From assembly GCA_037127255.1 (NCBI GenBank), contig JBANSL010000002.1, forward strand, positions 3,888,001-3,952,000: DNA of 64,000 nucleotides, given 5' to 3'. The notes under the pieces were generated by a model. It was not told where the DNA came from. It saw only the letters and a program-made list of their open reading frames with translations, and did not search any database. Shown in pieces: positions 1 through 11,045 of the stretch (the stretch's first letter is position 1; the number at the start of each line of letters is the position of its first letter). Source of the DNA: Persicaria tinctoria (taxonomy: Eukaryota > Streptophyta > Magnoliopsida > Caryophyllales > Polygonaceae). The position numbers and the translations under genes were made by a program.

Positions 1-1330
1 GACAGTTACAAAGAGAACAAATTCGCTTGATAACAAATTGCTGGACTAGGAATTGTTGGTAAAAACATGCAGTTGGTTTAAAACATTGAAATGAAACACT
101 TCAAAACCATAAAAGAGTAAAGATGTTATCCCAAAACATTGGAGCGCAACTCCACTGATTACAAAGAGAAAGCTCAAGCAGATAGGATGAAGATGATATA
201 TGCACTGATAAAAATCCAGGTATCAATCTGAGCATGATGCCTAGTTTTCCTTTAGTGCAACATTTTTATCACAAAAATCACAGTTTCCCTCAGTAAAACC
301 GATTTATCGATCATTTTAAATGATCAGAATTAGCATGGTATTGAATATCACATATCATAGGGAAGTCACGGAGAGAATTTGAAGAACAAATTGAAATACA
401 ATTGACTTTACACTGACAATGGGAGCTCAGATAGAACTGTTAAACAAGTCTTCTCATTAACCTCACACAAAGAAGGCCTCGAAGAGCTGGGTATAGAATT
501 ATTCATCATCATCGCAACTCAACCGAAACAAGAGCAAGGATAAATTAGTGTCCTTGCAACATGAAAAACAGTGACTAAACAATACAGTATAATTAGGATA
601 AAAGGTGTAAAATTTCATGAGCTCAGATAAATAATGGAGTCATACTTTCACATTGAGCTTCACAAAGAAGTTCTCGAAGTGAGCTGGGTAGATACGACAT
701 TATCATCATTGCAATTCATCCAACAACAAAACAATCACACAAATTCGATTAATTTAAAGTGTTAATCCGGGGAAATTGTGTCTCAAATGCGCATTCCAGA
801 GGAAACACATTGCAAAAATGGAGTTAGTTGATTTATGCACATATAAAAATCCAAGAAATCATCTCCAAGAAGAATTGAGTGAAATAATACAGGTGAAATG
901 AAAACTGAGAGAAATATACTTCTGGAATCAAATCGTATGGTTAGGGTTTCAAATCGAATTCATTGTATACCAAAATGATCAATTCGTTACGTTCTTTTTC
1001 CGATTTCAATTCAAGAATGGAAAAAGGAGAAATCACATAGAGATTACCACAAAGGAGTTAGACCGTAGAGATCTGAACTCGGTTGCACCGGATCATCTCT
1101 ACGGTTAGACCGTATCTTAGGGAGCGGCGCGGAGATGAGAATCGGAAAGGAAACGACGGAGAGAAGGCAAATTTAAGGGTAAAGGCACACTAGTTTCCTC
1201 TCCCAGCAAGACAGCCTCAACTTGTTCTATTTGTACCCCCAAATTAAATTAGGGCATTTCAGGGGAATTTTGGGCCTCCAGCCCAACCGACCTTCAACAT
1301 CGTCGGAGTCACAAACTGTAGTTGATGTTG
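1..1330. other. Left-edge non-coding stretch; possible 5' end of a leftward gene
   Basis: No convincing coding exon is visible. On the minus strand, about 1050-1185 looks like a 5' untranslated exon: it is richer in GC than its surroundings and ends at a reasonable splice donor (GTAATC) near 1049. The AT-rich DNA to its left would then be an intron of a gene whose coding part lies outside the window. Two similar blocks at about 456-526 and 648-720 look like an old local duplication. This is inference from composition and one splice-like site only. Confidence 0.3.
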
Positions 1331-1387
1331 ACCACACGGCTTTTTAAAAAAAAAAAAAAAAAGGAAAAGATTCGACATATCGGCTAA

Positions 1388-1731
1388 CCTACTAAGATCA
1401 TCCGCATCCATAGAACCCAATTCGGTTCCTTAACTTCACTTTTTATCTTTCTCTCTCCTTAAAAAACTCATCATAATTTTTAACCTCCATCCCTCGAACC
1501 CACAAGAGTTCCTTAATTTTTCATTTATCATTATTTTAAAACCTATTACACACTATAAAACTCAATTTCATGGGCATGAGTCCCCCATTTTCATCTTCTC
1601 TCTCCACTTTTAAAGGTTACTTGCTAAAGAACACATCACATCATTTCTTAAAAAAAATTTCTCTCTCTTTCTTATTATATTAATTGATTCCTTACATTTT
1701 GAGTTTAAACACTCCAATGCACATGCTCTAA
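1388..1731. mobile_element. MITE-like repeat with weak terminal inverted repeats
   Basis: The ends AGATCATCCGCATCCA (left) and, on the reverse strand, AGAGCATGTGCATTGG (right) resemble each other as imperfect inverted repeats around about 340 bp of AT-rich non-coding DNA. They resemble the ends of common dicot Tourist/Harbinger-type MITEs. The target duplication is not clear, so the boundaries are approximate. Confidence 0.35.
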
Positions 1732-1737
1732 GTGACG

Positions 1738-1757
1738 GATCGAAAGGCCGACATTAA
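1738..1757 (+). repeat. Left copy of two overlapping target-site duplications
   Basis: GATCGAAAGGCCGAC (1738-1752) recurs at 10165-10179, after the poly(A) of the second retroposon. GAAAGGCCGACATTAA (1742-1757) recurs at 9191-9206, directly after the poly(A) of the LINE. The overlap fits two successive insertions at one site. Confidence 0.75.
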
Positions 1758-2523
1758 TATGAAGAAACGAACTAGCATGAGAAAGAACGCGCGCTACGCG
1801 CTTACCCTCCCCGGAACCCTCGCCGTCACCACATCCCCAAAATCTCGCTCCCAGAAAAATCGAAATCTGAAAAGTTCTTCACACAAATCCCTTCCTTTGT
1901 GTCGCATCTCTGATGTTTCTGCCCCCCGCGGTGGTAGAAACCCCAAGATCTTCCATACAAACCAATCTCTGAAAAGTATCTCCCACAAATTCCATTCTTT
2001 GCGTCGCGTCTCTGGTGAATCTGCCTCCTGTAAAGGGAAAAGCGTCAAGATCTCGAATTTCCATGGTGTGTTAGCCGATTATTCCCTCAAAAAGTCGAAG
2101 AATGACAAAGATGGCAAGGACAAACTACTGGTGCGCCTCTCTCTGCAGCTGCGGCCCTCTTTTCGCTCTGCTGGCGCGTGCTCGGTTGGGAGTGGCGGTG
2201 TACAGGAATGTCGGGTCTGGCTACTGGCTGTTGGTTGGGTGCTCCGCCCCCCTCCGTGGCCTTACAAAGTCTCTTCAAAGGGGAAGAGACACAATGTCTG
2301 TGCTTGGGCTCTCTCTGGCTGGTTTCTGTGGCGGTCGGCCCTGGTATCAACCAGGCTCTCTGTAGCGCCCGACCACTGTAGGAAGGTCATCTCCTGCTCC
2401 CACAACTTTCATCACCCAGTTTTCACCTATATATATGATGTTCCAGAGAACAATTGTTCTTCACAGCTTCAACCCCTTCTAATCTTCTCTCTTACTAATC
2501 TCTCTCTTGTGCTATTTGTTCTT

Positions 2524-4078
2524 ATGGCTTCATCATCCAAACGCAATGGAAAAGCTCCCATGGTGGACGAATCTCTCCCCCCCCCCCACCAACAATTCAG
2601 TCCGAAAGGGCCACTCAAGTGAAAAACCAACTGAGAAATCCCCCGCTACTGGTGCTGATGGTAGCTGTTCCAGGAAGGAGAAGAAGGAAAAAACCCCAAA
2701 GGTGGATCTCGCTAAGCTGAAGGCGATCCAATCCACCATTCAAGAAAACATCCAGGCGCTCAATTCCTCCTCGCTCTATGCAACAATTATCGGAGATCCA
2801 GTGGAAGCAAAGGAGGTGCGGAAGAGGATCAGGTCTGAATGGTGGTTCTTGCCTGGTGGATTCCAGCTTGTGCCGGTGGCGAACAAGTGGTTCGAACTCC
2901 GATTCGACCTCCCGGGGGATCGAGAGAGTGCTTGGGAGAAACGCCCTTTCCACATTGCTGGCCAGCTGCTGCTTCTCAAGCCCTGGAGCATCTCCTTCGA
3001 CCCCTGGTCGGAATCGATCACTAGGATGGACCTGTGGGTCAGAATTCCGGGTTTACCTATCAAATATGTGAGTAACTCTATACTGAAATCCCTCATCGAA
3101 GATAACAAAATTGGCCAGGTGATCTGTGTGGCGGCATTCAACACCAAGGGAGCTCGCCTCCGGTACCCCCGCATTTGCATCTCCACTGATCTTACTATGA
3201 TCAGAGCTAGGAAGGTCTCTCTTCTCAATGAGCAGGATATTCTGGAGCAATACCCGGTGTGGTTTGAAGACTTCCCTGAGGGTTGTGGAAGCTGCGGCAA
3301 TCCTGACCACCTGTTCGATGAGTGCCCGCTGAGAATGGTGTGCAATGCCCCAGGAGCTGCTGAGCCGGTGCTTGGTGCTAACCCTGTGGAGCAGGAAGCT
3401 CCCCCTCCTACTAATGGCAGCTCGTGGGTTCATGTGGCATCTAGAGCCCCCCCTGCTCCCCCAACTTTTGGTCATGCCAAGGCAGACCTGTGGCAATGTT
3501 TTGGAAAAAATGTGGTCTTATCATCCGATTCTTCTTCATCTGACTCTTCTTTTACCTCGGCTACTGAATCTTCTACCATTGTCAAACACCTGGAGGTTGT
3601 TCTTGAGGCGTGTCCTGAGCACCTGGATGTCACGGTTCCTGCTATAGCCACCACTGCTACAACCCCAAATGATGTCAACAATCCACTGGTGGATGATTCC
3701 CTCGGCGCCGAGCTTTATGCTTCAGACGATGATGAGCTTATGGAATTTGAGGAGGAGGCTGAGCTTGCGGACGACCAAGGTGGATTCCTAGCGGACATGA
3801 CTCAGGAGGAGTTTGAGGTCCTGCTGGACAGTATCCCTGCTTCCAAGGAGGTGGTTCTATCCACTCTTGGCAACCCGGCTCAGCAGCCCAAAGCGCCACC
3901 CATCCAGCTGGTTATTCCTCCGGCATCCCCTAGGGTGGTGCAGGCTCTCGAGCAACTCCAGTTGGATGGTTCGTCCAAGACTGAGTCTGGCAAGCGAAAG
4001 CTCAGAGAAGAGGAAGAAGATTCTGCATCCTCCGCACTGATGGGTGGTTGCAGCAAACGTGGCAAGAATGATAAGTAA
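2524..4078 (+). pseudogene. LINE ORF1: DUF4283 and CCHC zinc-knuckle RNA-binding protein
   Basis: ORF1 of plant L1 elements binds element RNA. The frame open from 2507 to 4078 contains a lysine-rich N-terminal part, a DUF4283-like region (around WWFLPGGFQLV to DLWVRIPGLPI), a knuckle CGSCGNPDHLFDEC of the form C-x2-C-x4-H-x4-C, and an acidic, Ser/Pro-rich tail ending in a basic cluster. The better N-terminus, MASSSKRNGKAPMVDESLPP, starts at 2524 in a different frame. It joins the long frame only if the 11-C run at 2577-2587 changes length by slippage. I therefore favour the 2524 start and treat the copy as frameshifted at the C tract, or miscalled there. It lies upstream of ORF2 with a gap of about 920 bp. 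Confidence 0.75.
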
Positions 4079-5000
4079 GTCCTCTGGTAATTCTCCTGCT
4101 TGTTTCTTAGGTAGTTGGGATTCAAGCTTCTGGGGGTTGATGAATACACTACCTTTAATCTTTTGGTTGGGGCTCTATACTCCTTTTTGCATCGCCCGCC
4201 TTGTCCACAGCCTAGTCGAAGGTAGTCCATTCATGAACTTGATACCCTCCCTTTTGTTCCTATGTAGTCAGTGTCGGTATCATATATGCTTCTGCTGTTC
4301 TGTGGACGGTTTAGCTATCAGCATGTCTCTCCAATTAGCTTTATTTCCAGTATGTAGGATTGTAATCGGTATGTGTAAAATTAAGCCTCGGGATATCAAT
4401 GCAATGACTTGGTCTGTTGTGTATTATTCTGCTAGAACTAGAGCTCGATTGAACCCTATACATATTTATAATCTTGGTTGGAATCACAGTTGGATGAACA
4501 TCTATACCAATCCTGATGCTTTTTGTATTCTTGCCTTGGGTGAAAGCCCCCTATAAACAAAAATCTTAAGAGCAATTGGCAAATTACAACTCCCTCTAGT
4601 GGGTTTGTGATTATATCTCTCAACCGACAACTCTCACTGCGAACGGGTCAAACCAGCAGCGCCATTACTTCCTCTCAAGCACTTGCTCTACACTTGCATA
4701 ACTTGTTTGCTGTGTTTGGTACAATTTATGTTAACTTGATATCTGATCTAGAGAGTTATATGAACCACTTTTTCATGGATAATATTACATTAAAAAATCC
4801 AGCAAAGGGGTACCGTCAGAACATTGTTCACGGTGACACACCATGCCCTCCTTGGTTCAAAACCATACAAAATGAATATATTAGCAATGGAATGTTATCA
4901 CTAAGCTGGAATTTATTCTCAAAAAACAATGACTTTAAGAACAAACTCGTTGTGGTGTGGGGAGTTATCGCCGTCCCTACACGACTTGAACATATTTTTA

Positions 5001-8000
5001 ATGAAGATTAGCTTCTGGAATTGCAGAGGAATAGGTAAAACCACGCTCTGGACGGACATAAACTCGAGGTGTAAAAGAAACCATATCCAAGTTATGATCT
5101 TGGCGGAAACAAAAACGGAACACATCCCCGAGGAAAACGTTTGGAAATCGGCAGGTTTTGATAATGCCGTTTGGTCTTCTGCACAAGGAAAATCGGGTGG
5201 CATAGGTGTCCTATGGAAATCCAACCATCTCCTAAATGAAACAATTTCTGTTGAACACCATTACCCAAGAATTATTAGCTTCAGATATGATAGCCAGCCC
5301 AATAATGTTTCAATGATAATATTTGTTGTCTACGCACCGCCAACCTACAAGGAAAAGGATGAGTTTTGGAGACTTCTATCGAATCTAATCCTAAATGCTA
5401 ACCTCCCATGTCTAGTCGTTGGCGATCTCAACGAAATTCACTGTAGTGAAGATAAACTGGGGGGAGTCCAGTCTAACTCCAATAGATTCGTCAGGTTAAC
5501 AAACTTTATGAATGAATGTTCTATGGTAAATATCCCAACAACCGGTAATGAATACACCTGGAGAAAGAAACAGGAGGGTGAAGGCAATATCATCGAAAAA
5601 CTGGACAGGGTGTTGGTCCAACATCCTATATTGCAAATGTACCCCGACTTATGCACAGAAAACGGAATTTTCTCGTCATCGGATCACTGCCCGATTACAA
5701 TAAACCTAGACAACGGGAAACAATTTAACCCCCCCCCCCCCCCCTTTAGATTCGAAAATGTGTGGCTCCAACGCAAAGATTTCCGGGTTATTGTTCAACA
5801 ATCCCGGCGAGCATCGTGCCATGGGTCACCAATGTTCCAATTAGTGCATAAAACTAAGATACTGAAGCAAAAAGCAAAAGAATGGAACAATAGAACATTT
5901 GGAAATATCTTCAGGCAGCTGAAGGAGGTGGAGGACAACATTGCAGAGATACAAACTAATATGACTAATCAAAACTGGAACACACTAAGAACAAAGGAAA
6001 AAACCTTGATTTGGAAATAAGAACAACTGCTTCTATTTCAGAAGAAGTTCTGGAACCAACGAGCTAAAATGAAGCATCTCAAATTGTCCGACTCGAACTC
6101 CACCTATTTTCACCGAATAGCAACCGGACGTAGGAACAGGTTGTTTATACGATCTATTAATTCCTCGGACGGCACCCTTGTGCTTGGCGAGGAGAATATC
6201 ATAAATGAGATAAAGGCTGATTTTGAGAAAAGATTTAAACAAGATAACTTAAATAGAGATAGCCTGGTAACAAATTTGGCGGTTATCAATCAGGAAATAA
6301 CTGAGGAGGAAAATGCTCTTCTAACACGAATACCTAGCAATGGAGAAATAAAGAAAGCAGTCTTTGACATTGGTCACAATAAATCCCCTGGCCCGGACGG
6401 CATGAGTGCTGAGTTCTACCAAACCTACTGGAATACTATTAAAGGAGCGATCATCAGATCGGTAAAAGGTTTCTTCATCTCGGGGAAACTGCTTAAGCAG
6501 ATTAATCATACGTTTATCTCCCTTCTCCCGAAACGGGACAACCCGACTTCGACTGCACATTACAGACCGATCAACTTATGTAATACCATTTACAAAGTAA
6601 TATCCAAGATCCTGACAAATAGATTAAAAACAGTAATAGGGCGGCTAATCCACCCTCTACAGGGAGCGTTTGTCTCGGATAGAGCTATTAAAGATAATGT
6701 TCTTATCGCCCATGAGATTTTCCACTCCTTCAGATCGAGAAGGGGCAAGGAGGGGTGGATGGCTATAAAACTTGATATGGAAAAAGCTTATGACAGAGTT
6801 GATTGGAACTTCACTAGAGCAGTTATGGAAAAATTTGGGTTCCATCCCACCTTTGTGAACTGGATTATGGAATGTGTATCAACGGTGTCTTTCTCAGTTC
6901 TGGTAAACAACGGCCCTACTGACCTTTTCCACCCGTCTAGGGGTATCCGCCAAGGAGACCCTCTCTCTCCCTTCCTCTTTATTTTAGGGGCGGAGGTTCT
7001 GGCACGAAACCTTGACCGTGACACAAGCAGGAATAACGGACAAATTGGCTTCACATATGGCAGGGAAAGTCTCAGGATCCCTTTTCTGGCTTTTGCTGAC
7101 GACATCATCATCTTCAGCAAAGCAAATGTTTCTTCCTGCGCTAAGGTTAAACTATTAGTAGATGACTACTGCAGTATATCTGGTCAGCGAGTAAACTATC
7201 ACAAGTCGGCTTTCCAAACTACTCGGGGTATCCCTAGACAGAGATTGGCTGAACTAGAATCCTGCCTCGGTATTACCAACGAGGTATCGATGGAAAAGTA
7301 TCTTGGATGCCCAATTATCAATGGAAGGGTCAATAAATCAACCTTTGAAGAAATTGTCTGTAAGTCCAAGGACCAACTATGTAAATGGCGAGCAAGTACC
7401 CTCTCACAGCAAGGCCGTGCCGTTCTCATTGGTGCAAACCTGTCTGCCAAACCACTCTACACAATGCAAAGCTTCATGCTTCCCAGCTCAATCCATAAAG
7501 AGCTTGACCAAGTAAACATATCTTTTTTTTGGAACAAGGACCTACAATACAAACCTCTCATTGCCTGGGATAAGATTTGTCGCCCCAAATCCAAAGGGGG
7601 CCTGGGAATCAGGAAATCTAAAGATATGAATGAAGCACTACAACTAAACTGCTGTGGAAAATACTAGCTGAGCCAGACAACGCATGGGTTCAGATCATTA
7701 GATACAAGTATCTAAAAGAAACCCACATACTGAACTATAAAAGGACTGGAAATAGCTCATGGCAGTGGGCAAAGCTTGCGTCTCTAATGGACAAATTCAA
7801 GAGCGGCCTTATCTGGTCAATTGGAAATGGGAAATCAATTAAGTTTTGGTCTGATAACTGGATTACAACCCTACCACTAAATAAAAGGCACAACTGCCCT
7901 AGCATACGGAACGATGACGAGACAGTGAGTGACTACCTGATAGGTGGAAAGTGGTGGGAAGAAAAACTGAAGGAGTCAATTCCACCGGACATCGTCAAAG

Positions 8001-9137
8001 AAATACTGGATATTCCCCTTCCTACGCACGACTTCGAAGATAGGTTGTACTGGTGGCCTGATAGGGATGGTTGGTTCACCACTGCAAGTGCATACAAACT
8101 AGTCACCAACAACGAGTCAAGGGAAATTGACTGTAATGCGTGGATATGGAAAATCAAGGCTCCACCTAAAATAAAGAACTTCCTCTGGAAGCTAGGTCAA
8201 CAGGGTCTACCCACGGCTAACCGACTTGCTCAAAAAGGTGTGGCGGTCCCAAATACCTGCACGCTGTGTAACAGTGCAGTTGAAGACGAGACTCATATCT
8301 TCGTGGAATGCCCGTTCACTGCACCGCTTCTACCTTGGAATACGACCACCCAACAACAGCTCCAACCACTAATAGCTCATTCGAGAAAATTTCCGCCCAT
8401 ACTATCCCACATTGGCTCCTCCCTTAATGGATCCGACAAGGAAAAGCTGGCTTTCACCTGGTGGACTATATGGTATGTAAGAAATCAAGTGATATTCAAT
8501 GGGAAACAGATTCAATCCCATGAATCGATGCTACAGATGATTAGCAACCACAGAAACAACTGGGATAGAACAACACGAATGGAGGATCTGGCTGACATGG
8601 TCCCTAGAAAAGGTAAGAACACTCAAGGCCAAAACCTTTAGAGAAAACAAGACAGGAAAAAAATCACGGAGGAAGCCTCCTCCTGGAATAGTGAAACTAA
8701 AATTTGACGGTTCTTCCCTAAGCACGCATGAGAGCTCAGCAGGCGTAATCATTCGAGACTGGAATGGGAGACCGATCTTCATCGGAGGAAAAACCTTAGG
8801 AAAACAATCCGCATTAAAGGCTGAGGCCCTAGCGCTGAAAATGGGTATGATGCAGGCGAAAGATTGTAGATTCGGCAAAATCATAGTGGAAGGTGACTCC
8901 CAGATTATCATAAACCATCTTAATGGGAAGGGACCGTGCCCATGGGAAATCGATCTAATAATGGCTGACATCAGAACAACTGCGTCGGTGATGGGAGATG
9001 TAACATTCTCCCATGTACCCCGTGCTGGTAATAGTGTGGCTGATAGGGTTGCACACCTTTGCCACGTTGCCAGGGGTTCCGACTTTCACAATGACCCAGG
9101 TCTTATTGACCTCATCCGTAAGGATGCTGTCGGGTAG
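5001..9137 (+). pseudogene. LINE ORF2: endonuclease / reverse transcriptase / zf-RVT / RNase H (broken)
   Basis: ORF2 encodes the enzyme that nicks the target and copies LINE RNA. From the ATG at 5001 the APE endonuclease motifs appear in order: FWNCRGIG, ILAETKTE, VVGDLNEI and SSDHCPITI. A TAA at 6018-6020 interrupts the linker, and the same frame then continues into the reverse transcriptase (GIRQGDPLSPFLF; active-site FADD near 7096). A one-base loss near 7645 shifts the frame. A CCHC zf-RVT region follows (CTLCNSAVEDETHIFVEC, about 8260-8312). A second shift between about 8550 and 8580 leads into RNase H (FDGSS, EGDSQ, HVPRAGNSVADRVAH), ending at 9137. All domains are recognisable but no full-length product is possible. 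Confidence 0.88.
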
Positions 9138-9206
9138 GCTCTACCACCCGAATTCTTACCTTATCAAAAAAAAAAAAAAAAAGAAAGAAAGAAAGGCCGA
9201 CATTAA

Positions 9207-10164
9207 ATATTACTCCGTACATAGGGTTGGAAAACCCTAAAAAACGCTCTCTTTAGAGATGCGTCCCTTTGACGCCGCCGCCGAGGTTCCGGCCTCAATG
9301 GCGCACCGCCCATTCTTGGCCTTCCCTACTAAGTCTTCACCATCGGTGGATATTTAGAGTCACCGCCCACCTTCACAGCCTCTCCGGCTTGGCCTATCCG
9401 GCTCTGCTTCACCGGCTCACGACCTCAACGGCGCCTGCCTCCACTCCTCTCCGCCCTCCACAAGGCTCACCGACCTCCGCCTGGTCCACCTTCGAGTTGT
9501 ATTACAACTCGTCATCGCAGCTCAGTCCCCCGCTTCCAATCTCGGCGATTCTCTTGCGCCTCCGCCGTTAGTGGCGTCGCCGCCGGGTCCATCGCTCCCG
9601 ACTCACTTACGTCTCACAAAGACCCCCTGCCGGATGTGGGGCCCGCCGCCTCTCGCTATTCCGCCACCGCCTCCGCTCTCGGTTCACCACCGCCTCTATG
9701 TTGCCCTTCACTTTAGGTGTGGTTACCACGAATTCTTAATAAATGGCCTGTGTGCCATAGGTTTTAATAAATGGCCTGTGTTGCAGGTTTCTTTGAGCGG
9801 TGCTTGGTTTGTCATGTTCGATCACGCCGTGAATGTGCGTTGACATCTGATGGCTTGTTTTGAGTCCACAATCTGAGGTGTCCGCTGATATTCCCAGAGC
9901 TCTCTGTGTGCGTGTCTCTTTGACGGATCGTGTTTCTCTCTTTGGCTTGTGTTTCTCAATGGAGGATGGCTTGTACGTTTTATTTGTAATTTTATTTCTG
10001 TCATTTGTTTATGTTATTTGCTTCAGTCATTTGCTTCTGTTTTTTTGTTTTCAGCTGTACATGATGGTTAGTCCATCCACCGGCTTGTCCGGTCTCTTGG
10101 TTGCCCTAGGCTTGTCTAGGGAACTGAATTCTTATCTTGCTTCAAAAAAAAAAAAAAAAAAAAA
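9207..10164 (+). mobile_element. Second polyadenylated retroposon, unknown family
   Basis: A block of about 950 bp runs from just after the LINE target duplication to a 21-A tail (10144-10164). The 5' third is GC-rich (CCGCCGCCGAGG style), the 3' part is T-rich and non-coding, and the end CTTATCTTGCTTC-A(n) resembles LINE 3' ends. GATCGAAAGGCCGAC follows the tail at 10165-10179 and also stands at 1738-1752, to the left of the LINE. This element therefore probably inserted first, and the LINE then landed in its left duplication. It encodes no reverse transcriptase, so it is non-autonomous or 5'-truncated. Confidence 0.6.
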
Positions 10165-10179
10165 GATCGAAAGGCCGAC
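10165..10179 (+). repeat. Right copy of the outer target-site duplication
   Basis: GATCGAAAGGCCGAC directly follows the poly(A) tail and matches 1738-1752 exactly. Confidence 0.7.
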
Positions 10180-10269
10180 TAATAGACAAACGAACTAACT
10201 ATCCTGAAATAACGCAAAAACCAAGACAACCGATTTATAGCTCATGAAAACACAAATAATCATCAATAT

Positions 10270-10665
10270 GTGTGAAAGTCGTAGAGGTGATATTTCAGCC
10301 GAGCTACGGGCTCGACTCGTATAAAACTCGGCTCGGGTTTGTGTATATTTGAAAATGAACAAGTATGAGCAAGATTTCAAGTTTATCACGAGCTCGAGCC
10401 GAATTTGAGCATTATACAAGCTTGCTGGTATAACTCGTTTTACATATGTGAGCCGAGTTTGTATTAGTATGTTCACATAAAATGAGCTCAAAACGAGTTT
10501 TGGTCTCAAAACGAGCTTTTGAAAAACAAGCACTCAAGCTTGAGCTCGGCTCGTAAAAAACGAATTAAATGAGATCGAGCTTGGTTAAATACTCACGAGA
10601 CGAGTACGAGCATAATTCTTAGCTTGAAACAAAAGTCGGGCTCGGCTTGATAAAAATCGAGGAAA
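10270..10665. mobile_element. hAT-like MITE rich in GAGCTCG/CTCGGCTCG motifs
   Basis: Many degenerate copies of CGAGCTCGG and GGCTCG alternate on both strands over about 400 bp, a pattern typical of a widespread group of plant hAT-type non-autonomous elements. The left end TAGAGGTG looks like a hAT terminus and follows GAAAGTCG. A partial match GAAAGTAT follows the right side. The right terminal repeat seems lost, so the limits are approximate. Confidence 0.45.
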
Positions 10666-11045
10666 GTATGACCACTCATCAGTCACCACTGCCATCCCTG
10701 ACGGTTACTAAGAACTAAGCAGACTTACAAGTCGTGCAAACTCTAAAAATTCCAATGCAGGTCGGAACTACAAGGATGGGTATTTCTAATGCATTATCAA
10801 AGAGTATAACCATAGTATTCTAGTGGACATCTGATGTTTTAATTTCTTGAATACACTTGTGAAGCACGAGAAGAAAACCTGCTTTCCATTGAAATTACTA
10901 CCCTGGTACCAGACTGTTTTTGAAGGAATACCCGACTGATTCGGATTAAACTTTAAGCGAAAAATGCAAATTCGGTTCTCTCATAGCAGTTCAATGTGAA
11001 ACGAATAAACTGCAGCAATCAACAGAAAACTGGACGGAGAATAAC

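Larger units (their letters stand above)
1758..9190 (+). mobile_element. Nearly full-length, defective LINE (plant L1-type non-LTR retrotransposon)
   Basis: The element has a 5' leader of about 770 bp, ORF1 with a DUF4283-type region and zinc knuckle, ORF2 with APE-type endonuclease, reverse transcriptase, zf-RVT and RNase H domains, and an A-rich tail at about 9165-9190. A 16-bp target-site duplication (GAAAGGCCGACATTAA at 1742-1757 and 9191-9206) flanks it. It is about 7.4 kb, the normal size for a plant L1 with both ORFs. It cannot be autonomous, because ORF2 carries an in-frame stop at 6018-6020 and two frameshifts (near 7645 and between about 8550 and 8580). Confidence 0.9.

Noticed and set aside
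1732..2622. A 296-codon protein upstream of LINE ORF1
   Set aside because: It starts inside the target duplication with a GTG, runs through the LINE leader, and shows no domain. Only its last 30 or so codons look like the true ORF1 start.
4044..4556. A separate 170-codon gene between LINE ORF1 and ORF2
   Set aside because: It overlaps the end of ORF1, has no recognisable motif and lies in the normal inter-ORF spacer of the LINE.
5001..9137. An active, autonomous LINE
   Set aside because: An in-frame TAA at 6018 and two frameshifts (near 7645 and between about 8550 and 8580) interrupt ORF2.
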